Shown: positions 1 through 12,809 of the stretch, piece by piece | How positions within the stretch are numbered: position 1 is the first letter of the stretch | Layout: each line of letters begins with the position of its first letter | Source: Trichaptum fuscoviolaceum | Lineage: Eukaryota > Basidiomycota > Agaricomycetes > Hymenochaetales > Trichaptaceae | Length of the DNA stretch: 64,000 nucleotides | Direction of reading: 5' to 3' | Assembly: GCA_910574455.1 (NCBI GenBank) | Contig: CAJSYZ010000002.1 | Coordinates: 2,505,671 to 2,569,670 of the forward strand | The notes under the pieces: model-generated | What the model was told of the DNA's origin: nothing | Databases searched by the model: none | Seen by the model: the letters and a program-made list of their open reading frames with translations, nothing else | Translations under genes and position numbers: made by a program

Positions 1-977
1 AGAGGAATTTTATACACTATAGTCACAAGATATATGGTAAGAGTAAAGGAGCAGTGAATTGTTTGCGTATTTTACGCTCCTTTTGGAAATTTGTAAACTT
101 ACAAGAACTGACACTGTTTCATCCATATCTCAAGAGCAGCTGAAGCAATTAGCTCCAGTTTTTCACTGCATGCTGTACTCATATCATAGTAATATAATAA
201 AGCTTCAATGATATAAAAATGAGCTGTGGTACCGAAGAAATGCAAAGTGTCTCATACACCGTGGGTGTTTCAAAGACCCGTCCAAGACTGTAGGTCCAAT
301 AACGTAAGGCTTATCCAAATCAGGCAAGAAAGAAGATGTGCGGCGCCGACGAGACTCTCACATCGACTCGGACTTTCATCTACTAAATTCCTGCTTCAAT
401 ATAAAAAACTTATCTTGATCTGAGGGCTCGAGGAATGCTGAAGTAGCCTGTATCTACTTACCCCGTTTCTGTCAACCTTGATGGCGTCCAACAAGCGTGG
501 TGTGCTCGAGTTGTCGATTACGGATTTCATCCACCCCTACTTGGGTAGAAAACTTTTCCTCCATCACTCTCCAGACGGACGGGAATATGGAGCGGAAGCA
601 CTTTAACATCGGGGAGTCCCTTCAAAGTTACGTCGACTACTCTAGACTCTATCCACGCTATTAAAGGTATACCCGTCCCCTAACTTCTGCGCATATCGCC
701 GCTCTCCGTATGTAATGTGGCAACCAGCCGGGTCTTCAACGCGCCGAGACGAAGGAGCGTAAATAAGTATATCACGGAGATGAATTAGCATTATATGTGC
801 ACATGCGATAATAACAAACACTCTATCATAGGTCAGCTATATACTTAGTACGGCAGATTATCAGCAAGTGTTGTCCATATTCAGCACAAGCCATTCAAAA
901 TATACTTCGGATCCCCCCCTTCTCTCAGGCACCCTTGTAGCGAGAACAAATCCCCATCAACCTTTTTTTTCGGTGTT
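1..977. other. No gene recognised at left edge
   Basis: I find no reading frame with family resemblance or a convincing set of splice sites. The longest open stretches are under 100 codons and low in plausibility. The right part should hold the 3' untranslated region of the leftward gene that ends at 978. Confidence 0.5.
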
Positions 978-3331
978 TCAGCGAGAATAATTGGATGGCG
1001 GCATGGAAGAGTCCAGCGAAAACTTGCGCGTCGTAGGGAAATGACTCTGCTGATGATGGTCGCCGTGGCCGAGGCCGTTGCTATTGGCGTGCACCTGATG
1101 ATGGTGCTGGCCACTTCCACTCATTTGAAGATCGCCGTGGTTATCAAGGTGGTCATAGTTCGCAATCCCCGAATTCCCCGTCCGCACCCGTGTTTGTTCC
1201 GCTTTCCGCGTCTTTTGCGGGACATTGAATAACGGATGCAATCGCGGTGGTGAAGAAAAGGTCGACGATCGGTGCAAAGGTCAATAGGTATGGTGTAGGA
1301 ACAAGAGTAACAGCACGTCAGCGAGTTGCTTCCGCAAGACAAGTAGCATGGACGCTCGTACTCACCGCGCGCTCGATCTCGAGGATACGCATTCGTACAG
1401 ACGCGATATCGTGCTGTAGTCCAGCGACCATGCCCTGTGGAGAGAAAATTCAATAAGGGGTGTCAGTCTACCAGTTTGTCAAGATAATCGATCTGAAACA
1501 GAGTGAAACATATCAATGCGATTTAATCCCGAGTACCATATATAGGACCTCAAGGACGAGCATCAAAGCGACGGCAGTTAATGCGAAAATGGAACCTGCC
1601 GGGGCTTTAGCGTAGGAGATAGCACATTAACTTCTAAACTTAATCTCTTTTTGGGATCCAGGTCCAGGTCAATACGAGGATCCAGACAAAATCCAGATCA
1701 ATTCGAAAGCCAGAATCGAACAGATATCGAAATCCAGCCCACTATGGAGCACCCCTTACCGAGTAGCTCAAAGCCAAATCGTAGAACACGATATAGAGGG
1801 CTGGATGGTTGGGGCTATGTGTAATGGGATGACACTTGGTCTAACAGACGCCCATTCATTTCCGAGTAGCCCGACCATTCGCTAGTGGTTGAGTCAGGCC
1901 TCAAGCGATCGGCAGAGCCTCGGAACCATACACACAAGTGCGAAAAGACGGAGAGAAAGAGGACAAAAATACATTGCGATGAGATCGACGAACCTTGGCG
2001 GTTTTACAATTCAAACCTTTGTATTGGAGGAGCTCGTTGGTGTCAATTGGGTAGAGGCCGATGTTGAGCAGCTGGGAGTGCAATCTATCGATGTGCGCTT
2101 CAAGGCTGGCAAGGTAGATTGTCCGCCGATGGGGGGCGCCTAGAGTCGCACTGTGAAGTTGTATAGTGAGTCATGTTAGTCACGTCGTCGGAAATAGGTC
2201 TATAGGCGTTAAATAAAAGGGGGAGAAATACAAATAGCTGCGGGATGAAGAGAGAAGAAGTGGGAGAGTGTAAGAGGTCTAAAGAGTGGAAAAGGAAAAG
2301 AAAGTAGCCAGAATAATCGTTGTGAGTCGGTGAGGTACTCGAAGCGCGTGTTTGAGCTCCGCAAACACAAGGCATCAGGGCGTCGGTCGGCGCAAGAGGT
2401 AAGTGCGAGGGATTACGTCGGAGAAGTTGTAGCAAAGTAGTATGCGAGAGCGGGAGCGTTATCGCAGCATTGATGGTAACGCCATGAAGCACGAAATGGT
2501 GCAGGCAAGAGCACGAGGGGGCGAAGAGAGATTTGGAGACGGGAGAAGAAGGGGTCAAAACGGAGCGCTCTAGCGGCATGGGACATCAGAGAGGGCCATC
2601 GAGGGTGAGAAGAGGCGCAAGGGCAATCTGGATTCATATTTGTATCTCAAGGCTAAGGGGGGGAGGTTGGGAATGCGAGTACCAAAGTGAGCGGGTTTAT
2701 GGAAGAAAGATACGCACATTTCGTGAGGGGTGAAGAGATATTTCTCGAGGGCGTGCGTCCAGATGCGACGTCGCGCACCACGGGGCTTCAGGCCGTCTCT
2801 CAGACTCTCACTGCCGTCTGCGTCTAGCTCTTCTTGACTTTCTTGCTTGGCCTCGCTGCGGTCTGCCCGCTCGGCCTCTTCACGCAGGCGCAGAAGCGTA
2901 TCCGGCTCGGAAAAAGCCGTGCCTGTGCCCTGCAAGCCGAGGCTGTTGCCCACGCCGGCCATGCAGGCGCCGGGAGATGCCGAACTGGGCGGGTACGGCG
3001 AGCCGCCGTTTGAGTTCATGATGCCCGACTGCGAGTCGGAGAAAGAGCCGTAGAAAGGCGAGCCCGAGCTGGAGGGGGAGGCCGACGCTGGTGCGGGAAC
3101 GGTGGCCGAGACGGGCGTCGGTATATGCTGCTGGGCGTTGACCGACTGCAGGTCAGACATTGAGTACATCGAGAGGTTCTGTGTGAGCAGCGGCGGGGGC
3201 GCAAGCTTAGAGTTCTGCTGGATGTATGCTACGTCCTGCACGGTGAACTGCGAGTAGGGCGTGGGGGCGGGTCCGTCCATAGCGTATCTGGATTGCAGCA
3301 CGTGATAGTCGCTGTAGTAGCTGAAGTGCAA
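978..3331 (-). CDS. Unnamed paralog A: conserved Y-L/LH-QL domain protein
   Basis: I do not recognise a named family. The best model has four exons (3331-2718, 2150-1994, 1434-1366, 1211-978), 357 codons. The first exon is Ser/Pro/Ala-rich and low complexity, followed by an acidic stretch rich in Glu, Arg and Ser. A conserved block then spans exons 1-3, including HALEKYLFTPHE, LGAPHRRTIYLASLEAHI, LHSQLL and GLNCKTAKGMVAGLQHD. The tail is His/Gly/Ser-rich. The block aligns without gaps to the divergent neighbour at 3613-5247, and the two central exons have the same lengths (157 and 69 nt) and phases. Introns 1 and 2 are about 560 nt, ten times the local norm. The start is uncertain: coding sequence may extend further, since a plausible exon with a splice into this frame lies at about 3380-3530. 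A role in gene regulation is only a guess from the composition. Confidence 0.7.
1435..1993 (-). other. Long intron 2 (559 nt) of paralog A
   Basis: It is bounded by a GT donor after the TAK codons and a CTCCACAG acceptor before GMVAGLQ. The paralog has only a 64-nt intron at the matching position. It contains a hydrophobic open stretch near 1510-1625 that has no splice support. Confidence 0.55.
2151..2717 (-). other. Long intron 1 (567 nt) of paralog A
   Basis: The donor is GTGCGTAT and the acceptor TTCACAG. The splice joins HALEKYLFTPHEI to ATLGAPHRR in frame. The paralog has a 53-nt intron here, so sequence was gained in this copy or lost in the other. Confidence 0.55.
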
Positions 3332-3612
3332 GCAGAGAATACGGGGAAACGCTGAATGACGCAGAACGTTTATACACCTCGTCTGACGCCGGAAAAGGAA
3401 ACAAAGAAGCGTCGCTGAGTTTGAAAGGGTAGAGCGGAGTGTCCCCGATTAGTGGCTCCCGATCCAGCGCGACAAGGTTCACGCCCTCGCAGGAAAGCTG
3501 GAGGACGTCGATCTCGGCGGACGACGGGGCTGCCAAATGCAGTTAAATGCATCTGCTGCTTATATTAAGCATGTCCTGCCATTGCTCTCCAGTTCAACTT
3601 CAAGTTGCCGCC
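3332..3612. promoter_or_regulatory. Divergent promoter region of the paralog pair
   Basis: This is the space between the likely start codons of two head-to-head paralogs, so it should hold both promoters. The leftward strand is also open through much of it and may encode an extra 5' exon of paralog A, so the true promoter could be shorter. Confidence 0.4.
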
Positions 3613-5247
3613 ATGCTCGTCCACGCCTTCTCCCATCTCCTTCCCCATTCCGACAACGCCCAGACGGCTTACTCAAGCGCCGCTACCAGTGCATACATCC
3701 CCGACATTCCCTTCGACACCGCCGCCGATCCGTCCGCGCCCAACTCTCTCGTCGCTGCTCACCGCCAGCTACGTCGCCAACGCGCTGCTCCCTATCCCGC
3801 CCACAGCCTCCAGCCCCATGTCGACGTCGGCCACAGCCTCCAGCACTCTGTCCCCCAGGACATGCAGATGTACCCCATGCACGACACCCAGTCTTTCCCC
3901 CCCTCAGCGCACAACCTGCACTCGCCGCAGCCCATCAACTTCTACAATCCAGTGCAGAACTTCTCCGACTCGACGGTCTACGCAAGCAACCCTTCGCCGT
4001 GGTCAATGCCCGTGATGCACCCAGCTGGTCGCGTGGTCCGCTTCAACCCTGTTCTCACATCCAGCAACAATTTCGACGGTTCAGGCTCCTACGGCTCAGT
4101 GGAAATGTTCGAGCTCACCGCGAAGCCCTCTTCACAATCCAGCGCTGTATCCATGCCTTCACCTGCCAATACGACTGGCTCTTACACCAACAGCTACAAT
4201 TCGAGCTCCGGCTCACCTGTTACGAGTCCCCCTCAGAGTGCTGTGCCCAACTCTCCTGCTGCCCGCTTCGCTCACTCTACAGACGCTCCATTCGCCCTTT
4301 CGAATACATCGGCCGGTTCGGGGACAGGGCCTGCAACCCCAACTCTGCTATCGCAGCCCCAGATGGGCCCCCTCGGATTCCCTGCACCTCCCATGATGCC
4401 GCCTATTCCGCCTACCTTGCCGCCGTCACGTTACTCCCAACCCAATTCTGGTTCTCGCTCCACTGGCAACTCTAATACTTCTGCCAATGGGAAATCGGGC
4501 TCCGAGCTTCATCATGCTTCTACTGACTCTGGATCTATGGCCCCTCCCCAACACACCTTCCCCACGCCTTCCGAACTGCTAAACAAGCTCGCCGCACAAG
4601 ACGCCTCGGAACAACGCGAGCAACGTCGTCAACGCCGGCGGAAGAACAAGCAAGAGGACGCAGCACGTACCCTCGGTTACCTTCCTACCGATCCGTAAGT
4701 CATTGTGACACTTTTTTATTGATTTTGGTTCCTACCTTTCGTGACAGAGATGCAATCTCTACTCATGATAAAAAGCGTTTCTATCTGGACTGCGTCGAAC
4801 AGTACGTTATCTATCTGCACGAGCAACTACGGCTGGAGAAGATTGAGCCTGTGCCTGTCGAACGTGTTTCTTCCGGTCGTGGACTGGCGAGTCGGTCGAT
4901 TCGTGTAAGTAGTCTTACAACTATCTCGAGTGAGAGTCCCCTTATCGACTGACTTTATTTCTCTTCAGACTATGATCGTCCATCTTCAGCGTACCGTTTC
5001 TCGGCTGCACGACCAGCGGAGGAAGGCTGAGGAGCTCGTCAGTTTTGGGTTCAATTTTTATATGATATGAGATGTTAACTCTTCGATGTAGTACAACGAG
5101 ACCCGAGCACGTCTGGGTGTAACCACGGACTTTTTGCAGAATAGCAACGACGATGACGCAGAATCTGTAGACACTCCGGGTCCGAATCTCGGAAGAAGAC
5201 ATTCCATCTCATATATCCCCACCGCCCAGCAATACACATTCCCTTGA
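3613..5247 (+). CDS. Unnamed paralog B: conserved Y-L/LH-QL domain protein
   Basis: Four exons (3613-4694, 4748-4904, 4969-5037, 5092-5247) give 487 codons. I chose the ATG at 3613 because its context is GCCGCCATG; an in-frame ATG at 3547 would add 22 residues. The first 300 residues are low complexity (Ser, Pro, Asn, Gln, Ala). A basic stretch (EQRRQRRRKNKQEDAARTLG) precedes the conserved block DAISTHDKKRFYLDCVEQYV, LHEQLR, GLASRSIRTMIVHLQ. A short tail follows. The block matches paralog A over 46 gapless residues after a shared Tyr-Leu, including LHxQL, a Pro, GL and MxxxLQ, and the two central introns sit at the same places. A nuclear regulatory role would fit the basic region and disordered N-terminus but is not shown. 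Confidence 0.75.
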
Positions 5248-7289
5248 ACACCACCTGATTCTCCGAACTCATCACACTCGCACACCTGTCACATGCGCAA
5301 CACACAACATCCATCTTATTCACTGCTCATCCAATATCAATTTTGGGACTCACCCCGCACCTCCTCATTCAATTTCGTGCCCTTCGTCTCTTTTGTCGTT
5401 GTGCATTTATTCCGTCATGTCATATATCAACCCTTTCACTGTTTAGGTTGGCGTATTAGGTCTCCGAGATGTTCTCTCTATCTTTCTCTCTTGTCGGTCG
5501 GTGGTTATGATTCGGCGTTAAGGGGAGAATGTAGTCCCTCTCGCGTCCGATTCGCCGCCGCCGTTGGCGAGCGAAGAGAGGATGGAACTCGGTAGATCTA
5601 GTCGTCAATCTTATCTTTATTGCCCTTGATTTTATCATGTTTTGCTGCTCTCCATCGTGTATGTCCTTTGTTTCAGTCTTTTCCTTTTCACCGCTGCCGC
5701 TTTCGATGCTTTGTTTATTGTCTTCTATTACTGTCTTTCGTGTCAAGCATGTCTGAGCCACACTCACCACTCACCATTCAGCGTATTCGCTTACTTATCA
5801 CTTGCTGTTGCTCTCGCTCGCTCGCTTTCGAAATTGCTGACCAACCTGGATCCAGGATCTCCTGCTGTATATCATATTCTCTGTGTATCACCTTTCTTGT
5901 CGCGACGGCTCTTTGCGCGCGTCTTTGCGATCCATCATATACAATCAATCATATCTGTTTGAACCTATCAATTCGGTCTTTCGCCAGAAATGCCGTACGC
6001 ACTAAATCGAATGACATGACACGAATGGATAACCGTGCGTCCTTGTTCCGAGTTATATATCCACTTGATGAGACGTCGATACGTGCCGCAGACGCTGCGA
6101 TGTCCTTTGTCCCGACGCCGCGTTGTGACTCACCCGGAATCTCCCGCATCGCAATCACTAACGGCAGTTTGTCTGTAACGTTATTTCATTGACATCGGAG
6201 CGCCAACTTGAGCCGTGGTCCTGTTATTCTGACGAGATGTCGACGAAGCGTCTCGGATTAAGAAGCCCGACTTGAACTTACCTAACGCCGACGTTTGCCG
6301 GTATGGGCGTCCGTGGGCTCAAGTTGACGCTGGCGATGCGCTTCCGGACAATGCCGAGCTGCAGCTTGAGCGGATCTGCGTATTTCAGATGCGCGGACGG
6401 TGGACAACGGACAATACCCAGCGAGTTCCAAGTTGCCCAATGGTCCGTCGGTGAGAATTGGCGTATGTATAGTCACACTTTCTAAGCACAATGCTGGCAG
6501 AATGAGTGACTCACAGAGGACACCCCAACGTCAACTTGAACATAGAAAGTAACATCATCCGAGCATCAAGACAATGTATCCGAGTCTCTTGTGCTCAACG
6601 AATGCTTTGCAGTTGCTGAAGGACGCCGCAGTCAACTCGCAACTCCACTCATCGGAACAGTACGAGCCAAAGGGACCGTCAGGACCGTCAAGACAGGTCA
6701 GAACAATCAGTCATTCAGTCAGTCAGCCCAGTCCAGTCCAGCCAGCCAGTCCACCCGCCAGTCGGCCAGTCCAAACGCCTGGGTCTTGTCCAGTCTGACC
6801 TTCGAATCCTCACGGGTCATGCAAGTGGCGTTGATGGATGATGGGTGATGCGCCCTGCGTTAAGCTAGAATTAGGCAAAAATATCAAAACATATACGCGG
6901 ACACGCAGAAGCAAAATGGAGACAGTAATTGTACGAAGATGTCTGGACAAGGGCGAGGAACATTGTGAACGCGGAGGGCGTCTTCGGAGATAACAATTTC
7001 ACGTTATCGGATTTCTTTCCAGCTTGCGGTGAACTTCATAAATGAGACGCTTCTCCCGAAGCTCCATATTCCAGATTACAGGTTCCGACGACGGGCGTGG
7101 GCGTTGGGTGTTGGGCGTTGGGGTAGAACCGAATAGTAGATCTGAGGGACTTGGTGTTGGTAATAGCAAAGTAGAAAATATATCGATGATGGCAATGAAT
7201 CGAGGAGAGATACACCATGCGGGCGATAGACATGATGTTGGAGATAGTGATACAATGATAGCGCGACTTGCTCGCCTTTTCCTGTCTTT
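5248..7289. other. 2-kb convergent gap without recognised gene
   Basis: The genes on both sides end here. Open frames up to 190 codons (about 5620-6192, +) are Cys/Leu/Ser-rich and lack conserved motifs or supporting splice sites, so I treat them as noise. A short imperfect CAGT/CCAGT tract lies at about 6713-6775. Part must be the two 3' untranslated regions; the rest could hold a noncoding transcript. Confidence 0.5.
6713..6775. repeat. Imperfect CAGT/CCAGT simple repeat
   Basis: The plus strand shows iterated CAGT, CCAGT and CCAGC units within the gene-free convergent gap. There is no sign of function. Confidence 0.5.
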
Positions 7290-9465
<2,176 letters not shown>

Positions 9466-9840
9466 ATTCAGGATCAGGGGTATGGCTTCTTCAGGGATAT
9501 AGCAGCTGGTAAAGAATGCGAAGTGCGAAGACTGTCTTCCACTTCTTTTTCTCGGCATTGTGCGGGACACTTCACGTGCCAGCCGAGATTCAACACTCTG
9601 CATCCTGGCGGCGGTCAAGTTGACTCCTCTTATCCGAGCCTTCTATTTGACGCCTGCATTACTTCTCAAAGCTCTACACTCGATCGAGCTACGATTGTTG
9701 AAGACAGACTGGGTATTTCGCTACAGACTCACGTGAATTCTGTCCCCTGTTGGCTGCCATATTGTAAAGTCTCTGAGCACCCCTCGAAGTTTCGACCCCT
9801 CTCTATCTTAAAGACTGTCACCAGATAAACTGCTGTACAG
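9466..9840. promoter_or_regulatory. RIO2/NAA40 divergent intergenic region
   Basis: 375 bp between the start codons of the leftward RIO2 gene and the rightward NAA40 gene; it should carry both promoters. I see no clear TATA box. Confidence 0.5.
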
Positions 9841-10857
9841 ATGGCTACTGAGGATAATATCAGGCATCCCATGATAAAACGAGCTAATGCGGTCTGTCAA
9901 AATTGCTTTCAACATTCAAAATCCGGTTCACCTGTGTCTTCCATTTGACAGGCTTCATCCAGCGACTTGGAGCGATTTGTGCCGTTGACACAGCTCGTTA
10001 AGGATGCGAGGTAAGCTACCAGAATCTTCGTTCAATCATTTTGTTAAGAAAGAACTTCTCAGTGCCTTCTGTTGCATATAGCTACACTTTTCGTGTTTCT
10101 CTCACTCCTGATCTGCAAGGGACTTGGCGCGAAGAAATTTGGCAGATATTTGAACATAATATGAAGTCGCTGTATGTCATCACTGTATACAATGCACGAT
10201 ATCATCTCAATCCCAGTAATGCTGTGGAAGATATCAAGCGTCCAACTTTGGATGGGACCCCGCCGAAAAACGAGAGGAGATGTTCCATCCCCTGTCACGC
10301 TTCCTTCTTGTTTGGCCGGAGAGCAAGAGCTCAGAGCCACAGGGTATACTTGCGTTCAGCATCTTTAGGTTCGAACGAGAGGATGATCGCAACGTCGTTT
10401 ACTGGTGAATTACTAGTATATGCTACGAAGCACTCTCTTGCCAATCAGACATATTCCAGAAGTTATGAGATGCAAACGAAGGAGAACGCACGACGGCTTG
10501 GATTAGGACGTGCGCTAGTGTCTAACCTGCAAGCAGTGGGACGAGGCCTTGGAATGACGGATATAATGCTTACGGTGTTCATCGGTAAGTTATGTGTCGA
10601 ACTCTAACAGAATGCTATGGTGACCTGGCGGCACATATTGATAGCAAATGCGAAGGCCCAATCTTTCTATGAAGCACAAGGGCAAGTATTGACGTTAGAT
10701 CTGCTCTTTGGAATATTCACAAATCTATCTTAGTTTCACCATCGACTGCACATCGCCAGATATCCGGGAACCGGATGTAGGACATGCGGAGGATGATGAT
10801 GATGATTCCGATGTAGTTGTAGACTACCGTATATTATCACGACATATAGACGCATAG
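9841..10857 (+). CDS. NAT4: N-alpha-acetyltransferase 40 (histone H4/H2A NatD)
   Basis: The NatD enzyme acetylates the N-terminal serine of histones H4 and H2A. Seven exons (9841-9891, 9952-10010, 10082-10171, 10231-10404, 10463-10584, 10645-10681, 10734-10857) give 218 residues. Family landmarks are EEIWQIFEHNMKSLY, SNFGWDPAEKREEMFHP, RFLLVWPES and CYEMQ, then the acetyl-CoA loop RRLGLGRAL (R-x-x-G-x-G). MLTVF, NAKAQSFYEAQGFTID and the terminal YRILSR follow, all as in animal NAA40. A short acidic run (EDDDDDSD) precedes the C-terminus. Intron 6 (10682-10733) starts with GC rather than GT; the join restores the conserved QGFTID. Confidence 0.93.
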
Positions 10858-11329
10858 TCCACAATGGTATAAGTAATAAATATCTAATATCTGCCGAGCT
10901 CTTCTGACTTGCAGTAAAGAACGATCCCTCCGGCTCTCACCGCCTGTCCTTGGCAATGCTAGTGTTGGCATCACTACGGTGCAACGTCATCGTCGCACAA
11001 AAGCTGCTGACTAAGATAATATTGACCTGTATTTGGAGCGACACCATTTACACCAAAAAAGAGCAAAGTCCATCGTCAAAGAAATCCCACCACGACCACC
11101 ACTCGCAACAACAGCATATCCTCATATCTATCGTACTCAAGCCCATCTGCTGGCTTGCTCTGCTCTTTATACGTCCTTCGCTTTGTGATTCCGCGAATCC
11201 ACAACCCGTCCGACCTACTTGTTTTCTTGTTTTCTTGCTTCGGTTTTTGCTCTAGTCCTGACCTTTCATCATCATCTCTCATCGTGTGCTATTTGATCGG
11301 ATCCTCTTCAACATCTCATAGTATTAATA
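10858..11329. other. NAA40-eIF4E intergenic region
   Basis: 472 bp. It holds the NAA40 3' end and the eIF4E promoter and leader. The last 120 bases are rich in C and T (TCATCATC, TCTCTC), typical of a highly expressed fungal gene leader. No other feature seen. Confidence 0.45.
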
Positions 11330-12509
11330 ATGACATCAGTCTCCTCGCTCCCCCCGGCCGCACTGCAGGGGTCGATAGCTACGCTCTCGTCCGCGCTGGC
11401 AGAGAACGGCGTTACGAATGGCTCTTCTGACTCATCAAAGAACTCCCCGGCCTCGGAATCAGCCAACGGCAATGGCCTTGAAGATGGCGAGATTCAGGAA
11501 GTGGACATGGAGTCGCAGGCGGAAGGAATTCGCACTGTCTTCACGGATCCGACGAACTTCAATGTCAAGGTGTGTACACTTGCCTCTGGTGATCCCTTCA
11601 TACGTACTAAACAAATCATTAACGCATGGCATCGAATTCATCTCTCTCTGTAGCATCCACTCTGTTCTCCGTGGACGCTTTGGTTTGATTCACCTTCGAC
11701 GAAAGGTCGCAACCTCCCTCAAACCCCGATGACTGCGACTCCGCCTACACCCTTACCTCAGACGCCGGGTCCAGCTGCGGGAGGATGGATGGACGATATT
11801 AAGAGGGTCATAAGCTTTGATAGCGTAGAAGAGTTCTGGGGGTGGGTGTATCAGTGCTCGTTGCATGAGTGGTTCTAATAGCTAACTCGACATCGAAGGC
11901 TGTACAACAACATTGTTCCGCCTTCACAGCTCCCGCAAAAGGCGAATTACTACCTTTTCAAGGTCAAACACTTTGTATCATTGTACCACGACCACTTACT
12001 TATGCATAATGTAGGAGGGCATCATTCCTGCATGGGAAGATGACGCGAACAAAAACGGAGGGAAATGGAGTATTCAGCTGCCAAAGGAAAAGAACAGGGC
12101 CAATGTTGACAAGATGTGGTTGTACACTGTAAGACGCTCAATATGTATGACCTTACCACGCGCTCACCTGGTATACGGATAGATGCTGGCCGCGATTGGC
12201 GAGACTTTCGACCCGCATCTAGCAGCGGAACATTCCGCTGAACCCTCCTCTGGAACCTTGGTGACCGGTGTCATCGTCTCTACTCGCCCGCAATTTTACC
12301 GTATTTCCATCTGGACCAGTCTTGCACCGTCGGGTATGGACGATGATCCACTTCGAAAGCGCATCGAGTCGATCGGAAAGCATTTCAAGACGAGCGTTCT
12401 TGGTTACCAGGACTCTCAGAAGCTAGGCGGGCCTTTGGCGACTGAGGTCGAGTTCATGTCGCACAAGGACTCGGAAAAGAAAGGCAAAGGAAGGAAGATC
12501 GTCGTCTAA
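11330..12509 (+). CDS. Translation initiation factor eIF4E (cap-binding)
   Basis: Binds the mRNA 5' cap and recruits eIF4G. Five exons (11330-11569, 11654-11841, 11899-11962, 12015-12128, 12183-12509) give 310 residues, longer than the 200-220 of animal eIF4E. The first 65 residues are Ser/Asn/Glu-rich and probably disordered. The core is clear: HPLYSPWTLWFDSPS, ISFDSVEEFWGLYNNIV, GIIPAWEDDANKNGGKWSI, KMWLYTMLAAIGE and the C-terminal VIVSTRPQFYRISIW. The Trp pair that stacks on the cap is present (in GGWMDDIKRV and PAWEDD). A Pro/Thr-rich insert of roughly 28 residues separates WTLWFDSP from GGWMDD and lengthens the loop beside the cap pocket. Confidence 0.95.
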
Positions 12510-12751
12510 TACTCTACTTTGTGGCCGACGTGTTGTGCATGTACGGTTCGACGTACATATCATTACTGAGATGCTGATAAGATGCTACTACATTATTCTT
12601 TGTATTAGGACCATTTTCTAATCGTGTGAATTACCTTCTTATTGAAGTGTGACAGCCGACTTGAATGATGAATGACATCAGGGACTAGACTGCACTGGTT
12701 TCGGCGCACGCAATGAAGCGCAGCGTTGCACAACTCCATCTTGGCTAATCC

Positions 12752-12759
12752 TTTATATA
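12752..12759 (+). promoter_or_regulatory. TATA-like box upstream of PIL1
   Basis: TTTATATA lies about 50 bp before the PIL1 start codon and is followed by a C/T-rich stretch. It fits a core promoter, though the distance is short, and transcription start is not known. Confidence 0.45.
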
Positions 12760-12809
12760 CGAACCCTCCTCCACTGAGCCCTTCACAACCACTTCCACCT
12801 TCCACCATC

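Noticed and set aside
1510..1625. Hydrophobic open stretch on the minus strand resembling a membrane segment
   Set aside because: It sits inside intron 2 of paralog A, lacks good flanking splice sites, and the paralog has nothing equivalent.
5620..6192. 190-codon plus-strand frame rich in Cys and Leu
   Set aside because: No conserved motif, poor start context, lies where 3' untranslated sequence is expected.
9466..9618. In-frame N-terminal extension of RIO2
   Set aside because: Rio2 proteins start at MKLDA; the extension has no similarity and would take up the divergent promoter.
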